The notes beneath the pieces were generated by a model. The model was not told the origin of the DNA. It made no database searches and saw only the letters and a list, made by a program, of their open reading frames with translations. Shown piece after piece: positions 8,441 through 18,932 of a stretch of DNA of 64,000 bases. The position numbers were made by a program, and so were the translations under genes. Within the stretch, counting starts at the first letter, position 1. The number at the start of each line of letters is the position of its first letter. The stretch covers positions 62,001 to 126,000 of the forward strand of contig OZ220488.1 in assembly GCA_965116155.1 (NCBI GenBank), read 5' to 3'. Source of the stretch: G965116155 sp965116155 (GTDB lineage Bacteria > Bdellovibrionota > Bdellovibrionia > Bdellovibrionales > UBA1609).

Positions 8441-10006
8441 ATTACGTAGTGTGGGGAATGGAATGGTGTCGCGGATGCTGTTTTGATCGGTGAGCAGCAT
8501 AACCAGTCGCTCCACACCCAAGCCTACGCCACCCGTAGGAGGCATGCCGGTCTCAATGGCATGCAGAAAGTCTTTGTCCATAGGGTGCGCAAGGGAGGTT
8601 TTGTCTTTTTTACGCTGTTGCTCTTGCTCCTCAAGGCGCGCCCTTTGGTCTTCAGGGTCGTTAAGCTCTGTATAAGCATTGCCCAGCTCCATGCCCGCTG
8701 CGTAAGGCTCAAACCGTTCCACCCATCTGTCACTAAGCGCAGGGTCACGGTGCTTTTTAGTTAAAGGCGACACATCCAAAGGAAAATCCACAATAAAACA
8801 AGGCTGCCACAGCTCTTGCTCTACCAAAAGCTCAAAGGCCTCCATCACCATATGCCCCCAACTAAGATCCTGCGCAAAGTGCTGCTCGTTAAGATTGCAG
8901 TGTGTTTGCAAAAACTCCGCAATCTCTTGCGCTTGCATGGTCTCTACGTTTAAGCCTTTTTTGAGCAAAGCCTCTCGTACTGACACCCGCTTCCAAGGCG
9001 GAGCAAAGTCTAACTCTTGCCCCTGGTATTTTAATTTTAGCGACCCGCGCAGCTTTTTTGCCACATAGGCCACCAACTGCTCAAATTGCTCCATTTGATA
9101 CAAATAGCACGTATAGGCCTCGTACCACTCTAGCATCATAAACTCTGGGTTGTGCGAGCGGTCTATGCCTTCGTTGCGAAAATTTTTACTAAGGTCATAT
9201 ACCTTGTGCATGCCGCCCACAATAAGACGCTTCAGGTACAGCTCGGGGGAGATTTTTAAATACAAGTCCATCCCCAACGCACGGTGCCGGGTTTTAAAAG
9301 GCTGAGCCTCCGCACCACCATAGGTTGGCTGCAAAGCAGGTATATCTACCTCCACAAAGCCCCTCTGGTTTAAAAACTCTCTTATGTATTTAATAATATG
9401 CGCACGCTGCAAAAACACCTGCCTCACCTGCAGGTTGCTGATCATATCCAAATGGCGATGGCGGTAACGGGTTTCAATATTACTTAGGCCATGGAATTTT
9501 TCGGGCAAAGGCTGCAAACTTTTACAAAGTATTTTAAGCTTTTCTACATGCAGGCTGAGCTCATTTTTGCGGGTTTTAAAAACAAACCCCCCCGCCCCCA
9601 CAAAGTCCCCCGTTTCTAACAAAGCAAACACCTGCTGCTCAGTAGAATTAAGCTCGTCCATACGCACGTAGCATTGCATTTTTTGGCCTTCGTCTTGCAA
9701 ATGAAAAAACGCAGCCTTACCCATTTTGCGCATGCTAACAATACGCCCCGCAATTTGTGCCTCTATACGGGGCGAGGGCTTTTCGCCCGCTTGCAGCTTG
9801 GCGTCGTATTTTTTTAAAAGCTCCTCCGCGCTGCAAGAAGGTTTAAAACTATGCGGAAACACCTCCACACCCATCGCCTTAAGTTCCGCAAGTTTGCGCG
9901 CTTTTTCTAATTGAAGCGGATTTTTTTGCTGGCGATGGTGCGAGTTTGGCTTGAGGGGCTCTTTAGAAGGCTGTGATTTAGGCTGGTCGGCTTCAGGTTT
10001 ATTCAC
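8429..10006 (-). CDS. lysS: Lysyl-tRNA synthetase, class II
   Basis: Charges tRNA-Lys with lysine. An OB-fold anticodon-binding domain is followed by the class II core: motif 2 FRNEGIDRSHNPEFMMLEWY, PELYLKRLIVGG, and motif 3 GVGLGVERLVMLLTD near the end. The start is uncertain: GTG at 10006 or 10012 both follow GGGG and overlap the end of the aldolase gene, giving translational coupling; a TTG at 10036 is possible. The N-terminus is Lys/Gln/Pro-rich. The last residues NLER and the stop are encoded by the terminal motif of the adjacent palindromic element (TTAGAGCGCTAG). It is the last gene of the fusA-dcd-aldolase-lysS run. Confidence 0.95.
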   Translation of the reverse strand: MNKPEADQPKSQPSKEPLKPNSHHRQQKNPLQLEKARKLAELKAMGVEVFPHSFKPSCSAEELLKKYDAKLQAGEKPSPRIEAQIAGRIVSMRKMGKAAFFHLQDEGQKMQCYVRMDELNSTEQQVFALLETGDFVGAGGFVFKTRKNELSLHVEKLKILCKSLQPLPEKFHGLSNIETRYRHRHLDMISNLQVRQVFLQRAHIIKYIREFLNQRGFVEVDIPALQPTYGGAEAQPFKTRHRALGMDLYLKISPELYLKRLIVGGMHKVYDLSKNFRNEGIDRSHNPEFMMLEWYEAYTCYLYQMEQFEQLVAYVAKKLRGSLKLKYQGQELDFAPPWKRVSVREALLKKGLNVETMQAQEIAEFLQTHCNLNEQHFAQDLSWGHMVMEAFELLVEQELWQPCFIVDFPLDVSPLTKKHRDPALSDRWVERFEPYAAGMELGNAYTELNDPEDQRARLEEQEQQRKKDKTSLAHPMDKDFLHAIETGMPPTGGVGLGVERLVMLLTDQNSIRDTIPFPTLRNLER

Positions 10007-10919
10007 TTTCACTCTGCCCCAAATATAGCTGCACAATTTTGTCTAATAAATCTAAAGCCTCCCCGCGCGGACGATAAAATACATTGCGCCCCACAATGCT
10101 GCCAAAAGCACCCCCAAGCAACATTTGCCGAATTTCTTCTAGAAGCTCAGTTTTAGATTTTTTACCTCCGCCACTAAAAAGCACAATGCGCTTTTTAGCA
10201 AAGCAGCTCTCTAACACAAGGCTTACCATTTTGCTAAGCCTTCCTGCTTGCAAGCTAGGGTCACTAAAGAGCCCTTCCGGGCAGCAGGTGGGAGGTTTTA
10301 CTTTTATAATGTGCGCACCCAACTGGGCCGCAATATGTGCGGCATAAGACACCACCTGTACGGCTGTGTTATCGGCAGAGCTCCTTAAACCCTCGCCCCG
10401 CGGGTAAGCCCATACTACCACCACGAGGCCTTTTTGTTTGGCTTCGTACACTACCGCTTGCAATTGCTCATAGGCTGCGCGCGAACGCGCACTGCCAGGG
10501 TAAATGGTAAACCCCACACCCACACAGCCCAAGCGCAAAGCATCGTCCACGCAAGAGGTTAAAGCCGACTGAGGTGCGGTTTCGCTTTTATAAAGCAAGT
10601 CGGCATTATTTAGCTTTAAAATCAAAGGCACTTGGCCTGCAAATTCCCTAGCCCCAGCCTCTAAAAACCCGAGCGGCGCCGCATAAGCGCTTAGGCCCGC
10701 CTCTACCGCTAGGGCAAAATGGTACTGCGGGTCGTAAGCATCAGGATTAGGTGCAAAGCTCTTAAGCGGCCCATGCTCAAAGCCCTGGTCCACGGGCAAA
10801 ATTAGCAACTTGCCCCTGCCGCCAAGGCGTCCATGCTGCAGCAGACGTGCCAGATTTGTTAGCACACCGGGGCTCTCGCTCCCGTACCAAGACAAAATCT
10901 CGCGCACCCGCGGCGTCAA
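9999..10919 (-). CDS. fbaB: Class I fructose-bisphosphate aldolase (DhnA/FbaB type)
   Basis: Cleaves fructose 1,6-bisphosphate to dihydroxyacetone phosphate and glyceraldehyde 3-phosphate through a Schiff-base lysine. Family features: LLILPVDQGFEHGP near residues 38-51, LKLNNADLLY, GVGFTIYPGS, WAYPRG, the catalytic-Lys strand HIIKVKPP (Lys206/208), and FSGGGKKSKTELL with GSIVGRNVF, the phosphate-binding segments. At 306 residues it is the size of archaeal/FbaB-type enzymes. Its ATG overlaps the end of dcd by 4 bases and its end overlaps the lysS start, so it sits in a tightly packed operon. Confidence 0.9.
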   Translation of the reverse strand: MTPRVREILSWYGSESPGVLTNLARLLQHGRLGGRGKLLILPVDQGFEHGPLKSFAPNPDAYDPQYHFALAVEAGLSAYAAPLGFLEAGAREFAGQVPLILKLNNADLLYKSETAPQSALTSCVDDALRLGCVGVGFTIYPGSARSRAAYEQLQAVVYEAKQKGLVVVVWAYPRGEGLRSSADNTAVQVVSYAAHIAAQLGAHIIKVKPPTCCPEGLFSDPSLQAGRLSKMVSLVLESCFAKKRIVLFSGGGKKSKTELLEEIRQMLLGGAFGSIVGRNVFYRPRGEALDLLDKIVQLYLGQSESE

Positions 10920-11464
10920 GGGCGCACTGCCCAGTCGGTTTCTTGGTGCGCTCTTGAACCCGTAACAGACCGCTGCTTAAAATACTTGCCCCTATAGGGC
11001 TGCGTGGTACTAGTTTGCATCTTGCAAAACACCATTTGGCAAATGCGCCTGCCAGGCTTTAACACAATAGGCAAGTGCGTAGCATTGTAGAGCTCTAAAG
11101 TGATGCTCCCCTCAAACCCAGGGTCTACCCACCCGGCGTTTTGAATAAACAAACCCATACGCCCTATAGAGCTGCGCCCCTCTACAAAGGCGGTCATGTT
11201 ATCAGGCAGTCTTATGTATTCGCGCGTAGAGCCAAGCAAAAAAGACCGCGGCGGCACTTTGATGCTGTCTACCCCATGGTGCTGTTTATAAACCAAAGCT
11301 TCATCCATACGTATGCAATCCAGAGTGTCGGAGCAAATGCTTTCAAAGTCACAATCCAAACGGCAGTCTAAAGACGCAGGCTGCAGATTTTGAGGCTCAA
11401 AAGGCTCCACTCCCAACTCGCCCGATTGGATGCAGGCTTTTAAATCGGCGTCTGAGAGGATCAT
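10916..11464 (-). CDS. dcd: dCTP deaminase
   Basis: Deaminates dCTP to dUTP in thymidine nucleotide synthesis. The trimeric dUTPase-like fold is recognisable from [11 protein letters not shown] (residues 27-37), the core [18 protein letters not shown] with [16 protein letters not shown], where Glu124 corresponds to the catalytic Glu, and the C-terminal [15 protein letters not shown], which closes over the nucleotide. Length 182, close to the usual 185-195. Its ATG overlaps the fusA stop by 4 bases and its stop overlaps the aldolase start by 4 bases, indicating one transcript. Confidence 0.93.
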   Translation of the reverse strand: MILSDADLKACIQSGELGVEPFEPQNLQPASLDCRLDCDFESICSDTLDCIRMDEALVYKQHHGVDSIKVPPRSFLLGSTREYIRLPDNMTAFVEGRSSIGRMGLFIQNAGWVDPGFEGSITLELYNATHLPIVLKPGRRICQMVFCKMQTSTTQPYRGKYFKQRSVTGSRAHQETDWAVRP

Positions 11465-13581
11465 TTTTTGTTTTTGTCCTCTTCGGCTTTGCGTTTTTGG
11501 TACTCTGCCACTAGGTCGTCTTGCAAATTGCGCGGCACGGCCGCATAGCGCGAAAACTCCATCGTAAAATCCCCCTTACCCTGAGTCGCAGAGCGCAGGT
11601 CCGTGGAGTAACCAAACATCTCACTCAGCGGGGCCTCAGCCACAACGGTTACAAAGCCTTCATTGGTCTGCGTGCCCTCGATCATGCCTCGGCGTTGGTT
11701 GATTTGTCCCATAACATTCCCCTGAAACTCCTCCGGCGCACTGACTTCTAGCTTCATAATGGGCTCTAAAGCCGTGGGCTGTGCCTTTAAATAACACTGC
11801 CTAAATGCCGCCATAGCACAGAGCCTAAAGGCCATTTCGCTCGAGTCGACATCATGGAAGGCCCCGTCATTTAGCTCCATACGCACATTGACGATCGGAA
11901 AACCTATAAGCGGGCCTTTTTGCATTTGCTCCTGAAAGCCTTTATCGACAGCCGGTATAAACTCTTTCGGTATGCGCCCTTGTTTGATGTTATCTACAAA
12001 CTCATAATTGAGCTCTTCTTCAGGCTTAATAGGCAGCATGCGCCCTATGACTTTTGCAAACTGCCCCGCACCACCGGTTTGCTTTTTATGGGTGTAGTCG
12101 TACTCGGCATTTTGGCCAATGGTTTCACGGTACGCCACCTGAGGTGCACCCGATACGACCTCGCACTTAAATTCGCGCTTCATGCGTTCTATGTACACAT
12201 CCAAATGCAGCTCTCCCATGCCAGAAATAATCGTCTCGCCCGACTCTTCGTCCCTATGCACCTTAAAGGTAGGGTCTTCGCGCCTGAACTTTTGCAAGGC
12301 CTTCGAAAAATTCGCCTCGCCCGTTTTGTCTTTAGGCCGCACCGCAAGCGATATCACCGGATCCGGCACATGCATAGAGGTCATCGTGTACTGCACGCGC
12401 CCGTCTGTAAAAGTATCCCCCGAAGAACACTCCACACCAAACAGCGCCACGATATCCCCCGCGTAGGCCTCGCTAATATCTTCCATATCATCCGCATGCA
12501 TGCGCACAATCCGAGGCACTTTGAGCTTTTTGCCAGAGCTTTGGTTAAAAATAAAATCCCCCTTACGCAAAGTGCCCTGGTAAACCCGCATATAGGTGAG
12601 CTGCCCATAGCGTCCGTCTTCGAGCTTAAACGCTAAAGCGACCAAGGGTTGTTCAGGGTCGGTTTTTAGGTCTACCTTTTGCTCGGACTGGTTTTGGTCT
12701 AATGCGTAATTATACACATCATCCGGGCTCGGCAAATACATCCCCACGGCATCTAGCAAGGTTTGCACGCCCTTGTTTTTATAAGCCGAGCCACAGTACA
12801 CAGGACACAGCTGCAATTGCAGCACCCCTTTGCGGATAGCACGCCTTAGTATATCAGCGCTAGGGTCTTGCTCGTTCAGGTAAAGCTCTTCGAGCTCTTC
12901 GTCAAAATCGGCCGCTGCCGCAATGAGCTCTTGGCGATAGGTTTTGATATCTTCTAGCATATCCTGCGGAGGCTCAGCCTCTTTGACGCTCTCGCCACGC
13001 TCGCCCTCAAACAAGTAAGCTCTTTGGGTGACAAGGTCTACAACACCGCGGTGTTTGTCCTCTAGCCCAATAGGCAATTGCGCCATCACTGCGTTCAAGC
13101 GCAGTTTTTCTACCAGCATATCTTTTACCCTAAAAGGGTTTGCGCCCGAGCGGTCTAATTTATTTATAAAAGCCAAGCGCGGCACATTATAGCGTCGCAT
13201 TTGCCGGTCTACCGTAATAGACTGCGACTGCACTCCCGCAACACCGCATAGTACTAAAATAGCACCATCTAAAACCCTAAGGCTCCGCTCCACCTCCACC
13301 GTAAAATCCACATGCCCGGGGGTGTCTATAATGTTGATGTTATTATCGCCCCAGTGCACATTGGTGGCCGCACTTTGTATGGTGATGCCGCGCTCTTTTT
13401 CTAACTCCATAGAGTCCATTTTAGCACCAACGCCATCTTTGCCGCGCACATCATGTATGGCGTGTATTTTGCCGGTATAAAACAGCACCCGCTCCGTTAA
13501 GGTGGTTTTGCCCGAGTCAATATGAGCCGAAATACCAATATTGCGTACCTTAGATAAATCCCAAGACTGTGCTCGTGTCAT
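11461..13581 (-). CDS. fusA: Elongation factor G, mitochondrial/spd EFG1-like
   Basis: Five-domain translational GTPase of 706 residues that drives ribosomal translocation. G1 is AHIDSGKT (19-26), G3 DTPGH (86-90) and G4 NKLD (140-143). The stretch after the P-loop, [20 protein letters not shown], and [20 protein letters not shown] match mitochondrial EFG1 and the spdEFG1 group of spirochaetes, planctomycetes and deltaproteobacteria better than the common bacterial EF-G (EGAATMDWMEQE). It heads the operon fusA-dcd-aldolase-lysS. A second, canonical EF-G may exist elsewhere in the genome, as in spd-type bacteria. Confidence 0.93.
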   Translation of the reverse strand: MTRAQSWDLSKVRNIGISAHIDSGKTTLTERVLFYTGKIHAIHDVRGKDGVGAKMDSMELEKERGITIQSAATNVHWGDNNINIIDTPGHVDFTVEVERSLRVLDGAILVLCGVAGVQSQSITVDRQMRRYNVPRLAFINKLDRSGANPFRVKDMLVEKLRLNAVMAQLPIGLEDKHRGVVDLVTQRAYLFEGERGESVKEAEPPQDMLEDIKTYRQELIAAAADFDEELEELYLNEQDPSADILRRAIRKGVLQLQLCPVYCGSAYKNKGVQTLLDAVGMYLPSPDDVYNYALDQNQSEQKVDLKTDPEQPLVALAFKLEDGRYGQLTYMRVYQGTLRKGDFIFNQSSGKKLKVPRIVRMHADDMEDISEAYAGDIVALFGVECSSGDTFTDGRVQYTMTSMHVPDPVISLAVRPKDKTGEANFSKALQKFRREDPTFKVHRDEESGETIISGMGELHLDVYIERMKREFKCEVVSGAPQVAYRETIGQNAEYDYTHKKQTGGAGQFAKVIGRMLPIKPEEELNYEFVDNIKQGRIPKEFIPAVDKGFQEQMQKGPLIGFPIVNVRMELNDGAFHDVDSSEMAFRLCAMAAFRQCYLKAQPTALEPIMKLEVSAPEEFQGNVMGQINQRRGMIEGTQTNEGFVTVVAEAPLSEMFGYSTDLRSATQGKGDFTMEFSRYAAVPRNLQDDLVAEYQKRKAEEDKNKK

Positions 13582-13624
13582 TTTGCTCCTCGCGTACTGC
13601 TGTGTCTTGCTGCAAAAACTATAA

Positions 13625-14497
13625 TTATAATACTGCTTTTTTTAATTCCTTTAAGCACTTATGCACCGCATAGCGCCCTTTGGGGTCTTTTTTTAAAAAA
13701 CCCCCAGCGTAAAGGGGGTCATGGGTAAAAAACAAAAACCACCCCTCAATGGCTTTTTTGTACAAAAGTAGCTTTTCTTCTATCAGCCTCTCAGGGTAGC
13801 GGTCGTACCCCATGCTAAGCGGCGCGTGCACCCAGGCACTGCCCGGCACAAGGTCGCCACAAAAAACCAGCTTTTTTTGGGAGCCCTTTACGATACTGTG
13901 GAGCTGCCCCACAGTGTGGCCGTGGCTTATAAAAAACTCCACCCTCTCCGCCAGCTCTTGAGGAGGCTTGAGGTCGGCGCCCACCAAAAATAGCCTGCCC
14001 GATTGCTGCAGCTTTTCACAAAGCCCTGGTACAAAAGATGCCCTGTCTCTAGGGTGGGGGGTTTGGGCCCGCGCAAAGGCCTCCTCACCCACCACAAATT
14101 TGGCTTTAGGAAATATCAGCTCCTGCTCGCGGCCCTCTTGGTAAGCGCTCAAAAGCCCTCCGGCATGGTCAAAATGCATATGCGACAAAATGACATAATC
14201 TATACTGTCGCAGCCTGGGCCGTTTTGGTTGAGTGTTTCTTGCAGTATATGTGTGTTGGGGTTTTCTACCCCGAATCGAGCCGCCATTTTGGGCTCAAAA
14301 AAAGCCCCTATACCGGTCTCAAACAGTATATTGAGCCCTTCCATCTCCATAAGCAGGCTGCGGCAACTAAGACGGATCCGGTTGTGCTCGTCAGGCTCGG
14401 CCCACCTGGACCACAGAGCCTTAGGGGCGTTGCCAAACATGGCGCCGCCGTCTAACTTTTGCGCATTGCCCTCAATCGATGTGAAATATTGCTCCAC
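13625..14497 (-). CDS. Metallo-beta-lactamase-fold hydrolase
   Basis: Zinc hydrolase fold of 290 residues. The metal ligands are the HMHFDHAGG motif (His106, His108, Asp110, His111), His192/194 (SHGHTVGQL), Asp215 (FCGDLVPGS) and a late His in [11 protein letters not shown]. The substrate cannot be told; the short-loop architecture resembles lactonase/general MBL hydrolases. There is no signal peptide, so it is cytoplasmic. The start is GTG 14497 without an obvious ribosome site. It lies upstream of fusA on the same strand, 43 bp away. Confidence 0.85.
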   Translation of the reverse strand: MEQYFTSIEGNAQKLDGGAMFGNAPKALWSRWAEPDEHNRIRLSCRSLLMEMEGLNILFETGIGAFFEPKMAARFGVENPNTHILQETLNQNGPGCDSIDYVILSHMHFDHAGGLLSAYQEGREQELIFPKAKFVVGEEAFARAQTPHPRDRASFVPGLCEKLQQSGRLFLVGADLKPPQELAERVEFFISHGHTVGQLHSIVKGSQKKLVFCGDLVPGSAWVHAPLSMGYDRYPERLIEEKLLLYKKAIEGWFLFFTHDPLYAGGFLKKDPKGRYAVHKCLKELKKAVL

Positions 14498-14595
14498 AAA
14501 AAGGTTTTAACACAGATGCCTATTTAAACTAAAGAGTTTCAGTTTGGGGCGATGGAACCTGGGGGACCTCCTCACACCTGGCCGATAAGCCCGGT

Positions 14596-15483
14596 ATGGT
14601 GCTTACTACTAACCGCCCATGGAGGCGGGCTTATTTTTGGAGCCTGGGGGTGCATCTGTTTTGCGTTCTGGGCCCGCTGGTGCTGTGCGGCTTCTCGTAC
14701 CCCCTTTCGTATCCCGAGGACAAGATGTTTTATGTGCACCCTGAGGACTATGTGGGCGAAATTACCATCGTGCACCTGCAAAACTCTGAAAACGACGGCT
14801 TTAGGTTTAAGGCCTACACAGACGGCAACTACCACGAGCTATCTGTGGCGGTGACAAAAGAGTCACCGCAAGCGCCACGCCAAGCCTATGCCAGGGGATT
14901 TTTAGGCACCCCCAAAAAACCCGCAGCAGAAAAACCAGCAGCGAAAAAACCCGCAACCCAAAAGAGCGTCAAAAAAATCCGCCGCAAAATTAGCTCTCTA
15001 AGTCGGAATGGCTCGCTTTTAAGCCGTCTTAAGCCACAAGGTCACAAGCGCGAGGGGAGGCTTGCACTGAACAATAGGGCCTTGGCTGCTGTAAACCCTC
15101 TAACAGCTCCAGTACATGTAGGCTCACGTGCAGCAATAGGGAGGGCAAGAATTGTGGCTCCTCAATTGCAAGAGGATAGCTTTAAGTACTCGTCTTTTTA
15201 TAGGCGTGTGCATGATCAAATTGCAGCAGTATGGTTGCCTAATGTGCAGGTTGCAGGTGAGTCTGTGCTGCCAGGTGCTCAGCAGCTAACGCGCCTTAAT
15301 ATAGTGCTTAGTCCGCAGGGTGATGTGTTGGAGCTGAGCGTTCAAAGATCCAGCGGCAGCATGCTGCTAGATCGCGTGGCTAAAGGGGCCGTGCAGGATG
15401 CGCAGCCTTTTGCGAACCCTCCGCGGGAGCTTCTATCTAACGGACAGCTGAATTTGGTTTGGGATTTTGTGGTCTTGCGTTAA
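14596..15483 (+). CDS. TonB/TolA-like energy-transducer protein
   Basis: One N-terminal membrane segment (residues 13-36), then a periplasmic linker with a Lys/Pro/Ala-rich stretch (KKPAAEKPAAKKPATQK) and a C-terminal TonB-like domain of about 95 residues: FYRRVHDQIAAVWLP, LNIVLSPQGDVLELSVQRSSG, LDRVAKGAVQDAQPFANPP. This order is typical of TonB-family proteins that couple the inner-membrane proton gradient to outer-membrane receptors, or of TolA-like or gliding-motility homologues. No ExbB/ExbD genes are adjacent. Start ATG 14596; its end overlaps the convergent ComEC gene by 4 bases. Confidence 0.75.
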   Translation: MVLTTNRPWRRAYFWSLGVHLFCVLGPLVLCGFSYPLSYPEDKMFYVHPEDYVGEITIVHLQNSENDGFRFKAYTDGNYHELSVAVTKESPQAPRQAYARGFLGTPKKPAAEKPAAKKPATQKSVKKIRRKISSLSRNGSLLSRLKPQGHKREGRLALNNRALAAVNPLTAPVHVGSRAAIGRARIVAPQLQEDSFKYSSFYRRVHDQIAAVWLPNVQVAGESVLPGAQQLTRLNIVLSPQGDVLELSVQRSSGSMLLDRVAKGAVQDAQPFANPPRELLSNGQLNLVWDFVVLR

Positions 15484-17093
15484 AACTGCAAAAAAATATC
15501 CCCCCAATCATTGGTAGAAACAAGAGGCACTTGATGCTGCCACATAATTTGAGCGCTCCGTCTGTGAGGGTGTCCGTATACCTTGGTGCGGCTAGAGGCA
15601 ATGCCTAGCTCAAGGCGCGGCATAGATCGCAACAAAGCCTCTCCTGTGCCGGTGTGTGAGCCATGGTGCGACAGCACAAGACGTTTGGCTTGATCTGTTT
15701 TGGGCCACAAGAGTTTGTGCATGGAATGGGGAGAGTCACCAGGCAAGAGGCTCTGTATGGAATTTATGTAAAACACCTCGCTGCTTGAGTTGTTGTCTTT
15801 GATATAACCCTGGCCCGGGCGGGACGAAACAAAAGGTTTGCTCGTTTTGTGGCATGGCTGGAGCGGTATTTTGCTAGCAAATTTTAAAGCTTCATCATGC
15901 CCCAAGCAAAGGTTATTAAGAGTGTAGCGGGCTTTTCTGACAAGTCCTATGTGGTCGTAATCGGAGTGGCTAAAAAACGCCAAGTTGTGTTTGTTTTTAC
16001 AAAGCTGTGCAAGGCGCGGGCCTGGCATATACTCACCTCCCATATCAAAATGGTAGCAGTGCTGCTTGTGTACATAGGTGACCCACTGTCCCTGTCCGAC
16101 ATCCCACACAGCGAGTATATGAGGCGTAATGGTAGAGGGTTGAAGGTTTTGGTGCTGTAAAAAAATTAACGCAAACACAAACAAAGGCAAGTGTAAGCGG
16201 CGCTTAATGTGTGCAAGCTTTGCAAAGCTGCTACGCAGAACCATTGTGCCTAAAAGAATATACGCCCAAATTAAGGGCCAAAACTTTGGCGCCAGCTTTA
16301 GTGAAGGGGAGGTTTCTATCGCAAAGGGCTCAAGGCACTGCTGCACCCAAAGCCATACTTGGGAGGCATAGGGAGTGAGAGGGGTTACAATATAAGCCAG
16401 CACGCTAAAGGGAAAAAGCACCGTACCAAAAGCAGGCAAAAAAAACCAATTCACTAGTATGCTAGAAAAATGCGGCAAGCCTAAAAAAGCCACCAAAGGC
16501 GCAAGACCAATATACATCAAAGTGCACTGGGTCAGCAGGCTGCGCCGCCCACTTTGGCAGTGCAAAAGTAAACTCGCTAAGGAGCTTAAAGCAAAAGAGA
16601 GCGAGTGGATCCAATAAGGCGCAAACACCAGGCATATCAAGACACTGCAAAAGCTAATATGAAAAGGCTTAAGCCGGAGCCGGAACCGGTGGTTTAGTAA
16701 ACTGATTGCGCAGTACGCACCCGCCCGTATAACAGGTGGGTGGGAGCCGCTGATCATAACAAACACACCCACTGCTAAAAGGCTAACAACTTGCTTTGTT
16801 CGTCCTGCGCCCTTAAAGGGAGCATGGAATAAGTTTTCAACCAAACTTAAGTGGGCGCCACTTACAACCATCAGGTGCACCAGCCCCAGGCGCTTAAAAA
16901 GCAAAGCACTCTCGTAAGATAAACGCTTACCACAACTAAGAGCTTTTAAAATATCCGCCCCGGGCACGGGGTTTGGTTGCCAATCAATGCATGCAGCGTG
17001 GCCCAGGTCTCCCCAGGGTTGCGCAAGAAAAAACAAAAGCCTTAACCCTCCCAGAATCAAGGCCAAAAACAAACAGCTCCAAACAGACTTCAT
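15480..17093 (-). CDS. comEC: ComEC/Rec2-family DNA uptake channel
   Basis: Polytopic inner-membrane protein. The ComEC competence domain is seen as GLVHLMVVSGAHLSLVENLF, then further membrane segments to about residue 320, then a C-terminal metallo-beta-lactamase-like domain with AVWDVGQGQWVTYV, FSHSDYDHIGLV and LVLSHHGSHTGTG. In competent bacteria ComEC carries single-stranded DNA through the inner membrane. About 537 residues is shorter than the usual 700-800, mainly from a short N-terminal region. ATG 17093 gives a membrane-segment start; an in-frame TTG at 17147 would add 18 residues. A prepilin peptidase at 31 kb is consistent with a pilus-based uptake system. Confidence 0.85.
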   Translation of the reverse strand: MKSVWSCLFLALILGGLRLLFFLAQPWGDLGHAACIDWQPNPVPGADILKALSCGKRLSYESALLFKRLGLVHLMVVSGAHLSLVENLFHAPFKGAGRTKQVVSLLAVGVFVMISGSHPPVIRAGAYCAISLLNHRFRLRLKPFHISFCSVLICLVFAPYWIHSLSFALSSLASLLLHCQSGRRSLLTQCTLMYIGLAPLVAFLGLPHFSSILVNWFFLPAFGTVLFPFSVLAYIVTPLTPYASQVWLWVQQCLEPFAIETSPSLKLAPKFWPLIWAYILLGTMVLRSSFAKLAHIKRRLHLPLFVFALIFLQHQNLQPSTITPHILAVWDVGQGQWVTYVHKQHCYHFDMGGEYMPGPRLAQLCKNKHNLAFFSHSDYDHIGLVRKARYTLNNLCLGHDEALKFASKIPLQPCHKTSKPFVSSRPGQGYIKDNNSSSEVFYINSIQSLLPGDSPHSMHKLLWPKTDQAKRLVLSHHGSHTGTGEALLRSMPRLELGIASSRTKVYGHPHRRSAQIMWQHQVPLVSTNDWGDIFLQF

Positions 17094-17317
17094 GGCAGTG
17101 TATAGCCTTACAGCGCAGATGGCCCCAGGTGTAAAGACGCGCTGCAAATGGGCCTCAAAACTTACAATCCATTACGCGTAAAGGGCATAATTTTAAAATT
17201 CTGTTTTTGAATGGGGGTAGCCTTAGGTCTAATAAGGACAAAATATCTTTAATATTAGGCACTTAAGTTGCTGATGAATATTACTTCAATGTGCTCAAAA
17301 GCCCTGTAGTAGTCTAG

Positions 17318-17344
17318 TTGACTTTGTTAAAAAGCCACTATCTC
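17318..17344 (+). promoter_or_regulatory. Candidate promoter for LysM protein gene
   Basis: TTGACT (17318-17323) and TATCTC (17339-17344) with a 15-bp spacer lie 26 bp before the LysM gene start in an AT-rich divergent intergenic region. The spacer is short and the assignment is weak. Confidence 0.3.
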
Positions 17345-17369
17345 ACAAAAATTGTGGATAATTGGGCGT

Positions 17370-18926
17370 ATGGTACTAAGGGTTTGGGTTTTTTTGTGTG
17401 TGTTGGGTGTGGGGCCTTTGGGTTTTGGGCCAGCGCTGCTGTGGTCGCAGGACTTTGATGCCTTGCCTTTGGAGGAAAGTGTTGAAGAAGAGACCGCTGA
17501 GGAGCTTTTAGAAAAAGAGCTCGACGAATTGGATGCAGACTTAGCGCCTGCTGATGCCTTGCCTTTAGAGGATGAGGAAGCAGATCTTGCGCCTTCCGAT
17601 CCGGCTCCGTTGGAAGATGAGGTGGAGGAGATTTTGGAGTCTGATGTTGAGCCTGAGCCTGTGGAGGATTTCAGTAATCAGGTGGACGAGAACCCTGTGG
17701 TGGAGCCAGTGCTGGATGTGGGCTTTGCGGAAGTATCCGTGGTGGACACGCAGATGCTTCAGCCTAATTTGGCTTACGAGAGTTATTTGTATCGTATTTT
17801 TCGCAATTACCATTCGCAGGTTTTAACTCCTGCCGAGTGGTCGCGTTTGGTGGAGAAAAGGGGCGAGGAAAAATACACCGTACAAGCGGGTGATACTCTG
17901 TGGGATATTAGCCGCACATTTTTTGGTGACGGGCATTATTGGCCAAAGATGTGGGCTATTAATAGGGACATTTTTAATCCGCATCTTATTGTTCCGGGCC
18001 GGGTGCTGTCGTTTTTAATGGGTTCTGAGAGTGAGCCACCTTCTTTGGTAACGGTTGAGAAGGTTGCAACCGATTCTGAAACAACAGCCTTGGCGGAGAA
18101 CCAAGACGCAGCTCCTGCGGGTAGTATTAAGGCTTCTAGTGGAGACTGGGTGGAGAATTTTAAATCCATTCCGCCGAGCTTGTATGTGTCGTCTGTGCCT
18201 ATGGCACCGCCTACAAACACGCAGCACGTTATTAATGTGAGCGACATTAAGGTGGAGCGCTCCATACCGGACAGTGTGCATGTGGCTTACTATGCGAGTG
18301 CTGGCTTAAGTGGAGTGAGGGGGGCGATTTCTGAAATCGAGCATCAGAGCCGATGGGCTTATCCGTACCAGTATTTGTATTTGAATCTTTTTAAGCGTGC
18401 CAATGTGGGTGACAAGTTGCTAGTGGTGCGGGATATGGGACCTAACCATGCGGGCAATCCTAAAGTTACAAACCCTAGGGGGCGCACGATTGAGGTGCAA
18501 GGGGAAATCAAAATCACGCAGCGTTTGAAGTACAATTTGTATAGGGCGCAGGTGCAGAATGTTTTGCATCCTATTACTTTGGATGCCGTGGTGGTGAGGG
18601 GGAGTTTAGAAAAGCGCCGCATCCGTGCTGATGGGCCGCGCAAGAAGCTACGCGCGCGCATTGTGGGTGGCAAGATTGGCAAAAAGCGTAACCTTATGGG
18701 TAAAGGGGATATAGTGTATATCAACCGGGGGTCGCGCTCGGGTGCTAAAGAGGGGGATATTCTATCGGTGCGGGCTAATAGGCTTATCCGTTACAAGCGC
18801 ACGGCGCTCAAGAAAAGCATTTATTCTATTGGGCGCTTGCAGGTTTTAAAAACCACTCCGCGTTACACAACGGCCATCGTGCTACACAACACCCATCCCA
18901 TTTATTCTGGAGATTATATAGATTAG
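17370..18926 (+). CDS. Exported LysM-domain protein with acidic N-terminal region
   Basis: After a signal peptide or membrane anchor (residues 1-27) comes a long Glu/Asp-rich region (30-110), then a LysM domain at about 168-215 (EKYTVQAGDTLWDISRTFFG, with WPKMWAINRDIFNPHLIVPG). LysM domains bind peptidoglycan or chitin-like glycans. The C-terminal half (from 270) is a beta-rich domain found with LysM in delta-type bacteria, including GDIVYINRGSRSGAKEGD, which looks like a repeated-insertion beta fold. It is probably a periplasmic cell-wall-binding protein. ATG 17370 is preferred over TTG 17352. The stop TAG sits in TTAGAGC, just before a palindromic element. Confidence 0.78.
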   Translation: MVLRVWVFLCVLGVGPLGFGPALLWSQDFDALPLEESVEEETAEELLEKELDELDADLAPADALPLEDEEADLAPSDPAPLEDEVEEILESDVEPEPVEDFSNQVDENPVVEPVLDVGFAEVSVVDTQMLQPNLAYESYLYRIFRNYHSQVLTPAEWSRLVEKRGEEKYTVQAGDTLWDISRTFFGDGHYWPKMWAINRDIFNPHLIVPGRVLSFLMGSESEPPSLVTVEKVATDSETTALAENQDAAPAGSIKASSGDWVENFKSIPPSLYVSSVPMAPPTNTQHVINVSDIKVERSIPDSVHVAYYASAGLSGVRGAISEIEHQSRWAYPYQYLYLNLFKRANVGDKLLVVRDMGPNHAGNPKVTNPRGRTIEVQGEIKITQRLKYNLYRAQVQNVLHPITLDAVVVRGSLEKRRIRADGPRKKLRARIVGGKIGKKRNLMGKGDIVYINRGSRSGAKEGDILSVRANRLIRYKRTALKKSIYSIGRLQVLKTTPRYTTAIVLHNTHPIYSGDYID

Positions 18927-18932
18927 AGCAAT

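Noticed and set aside
11920..12636. Open frame of 238 codons on the plus strand inside fusA
   Set aside because: Antisense to the conserved EF-G domains; Arg/His/Leu-rich with no family features.
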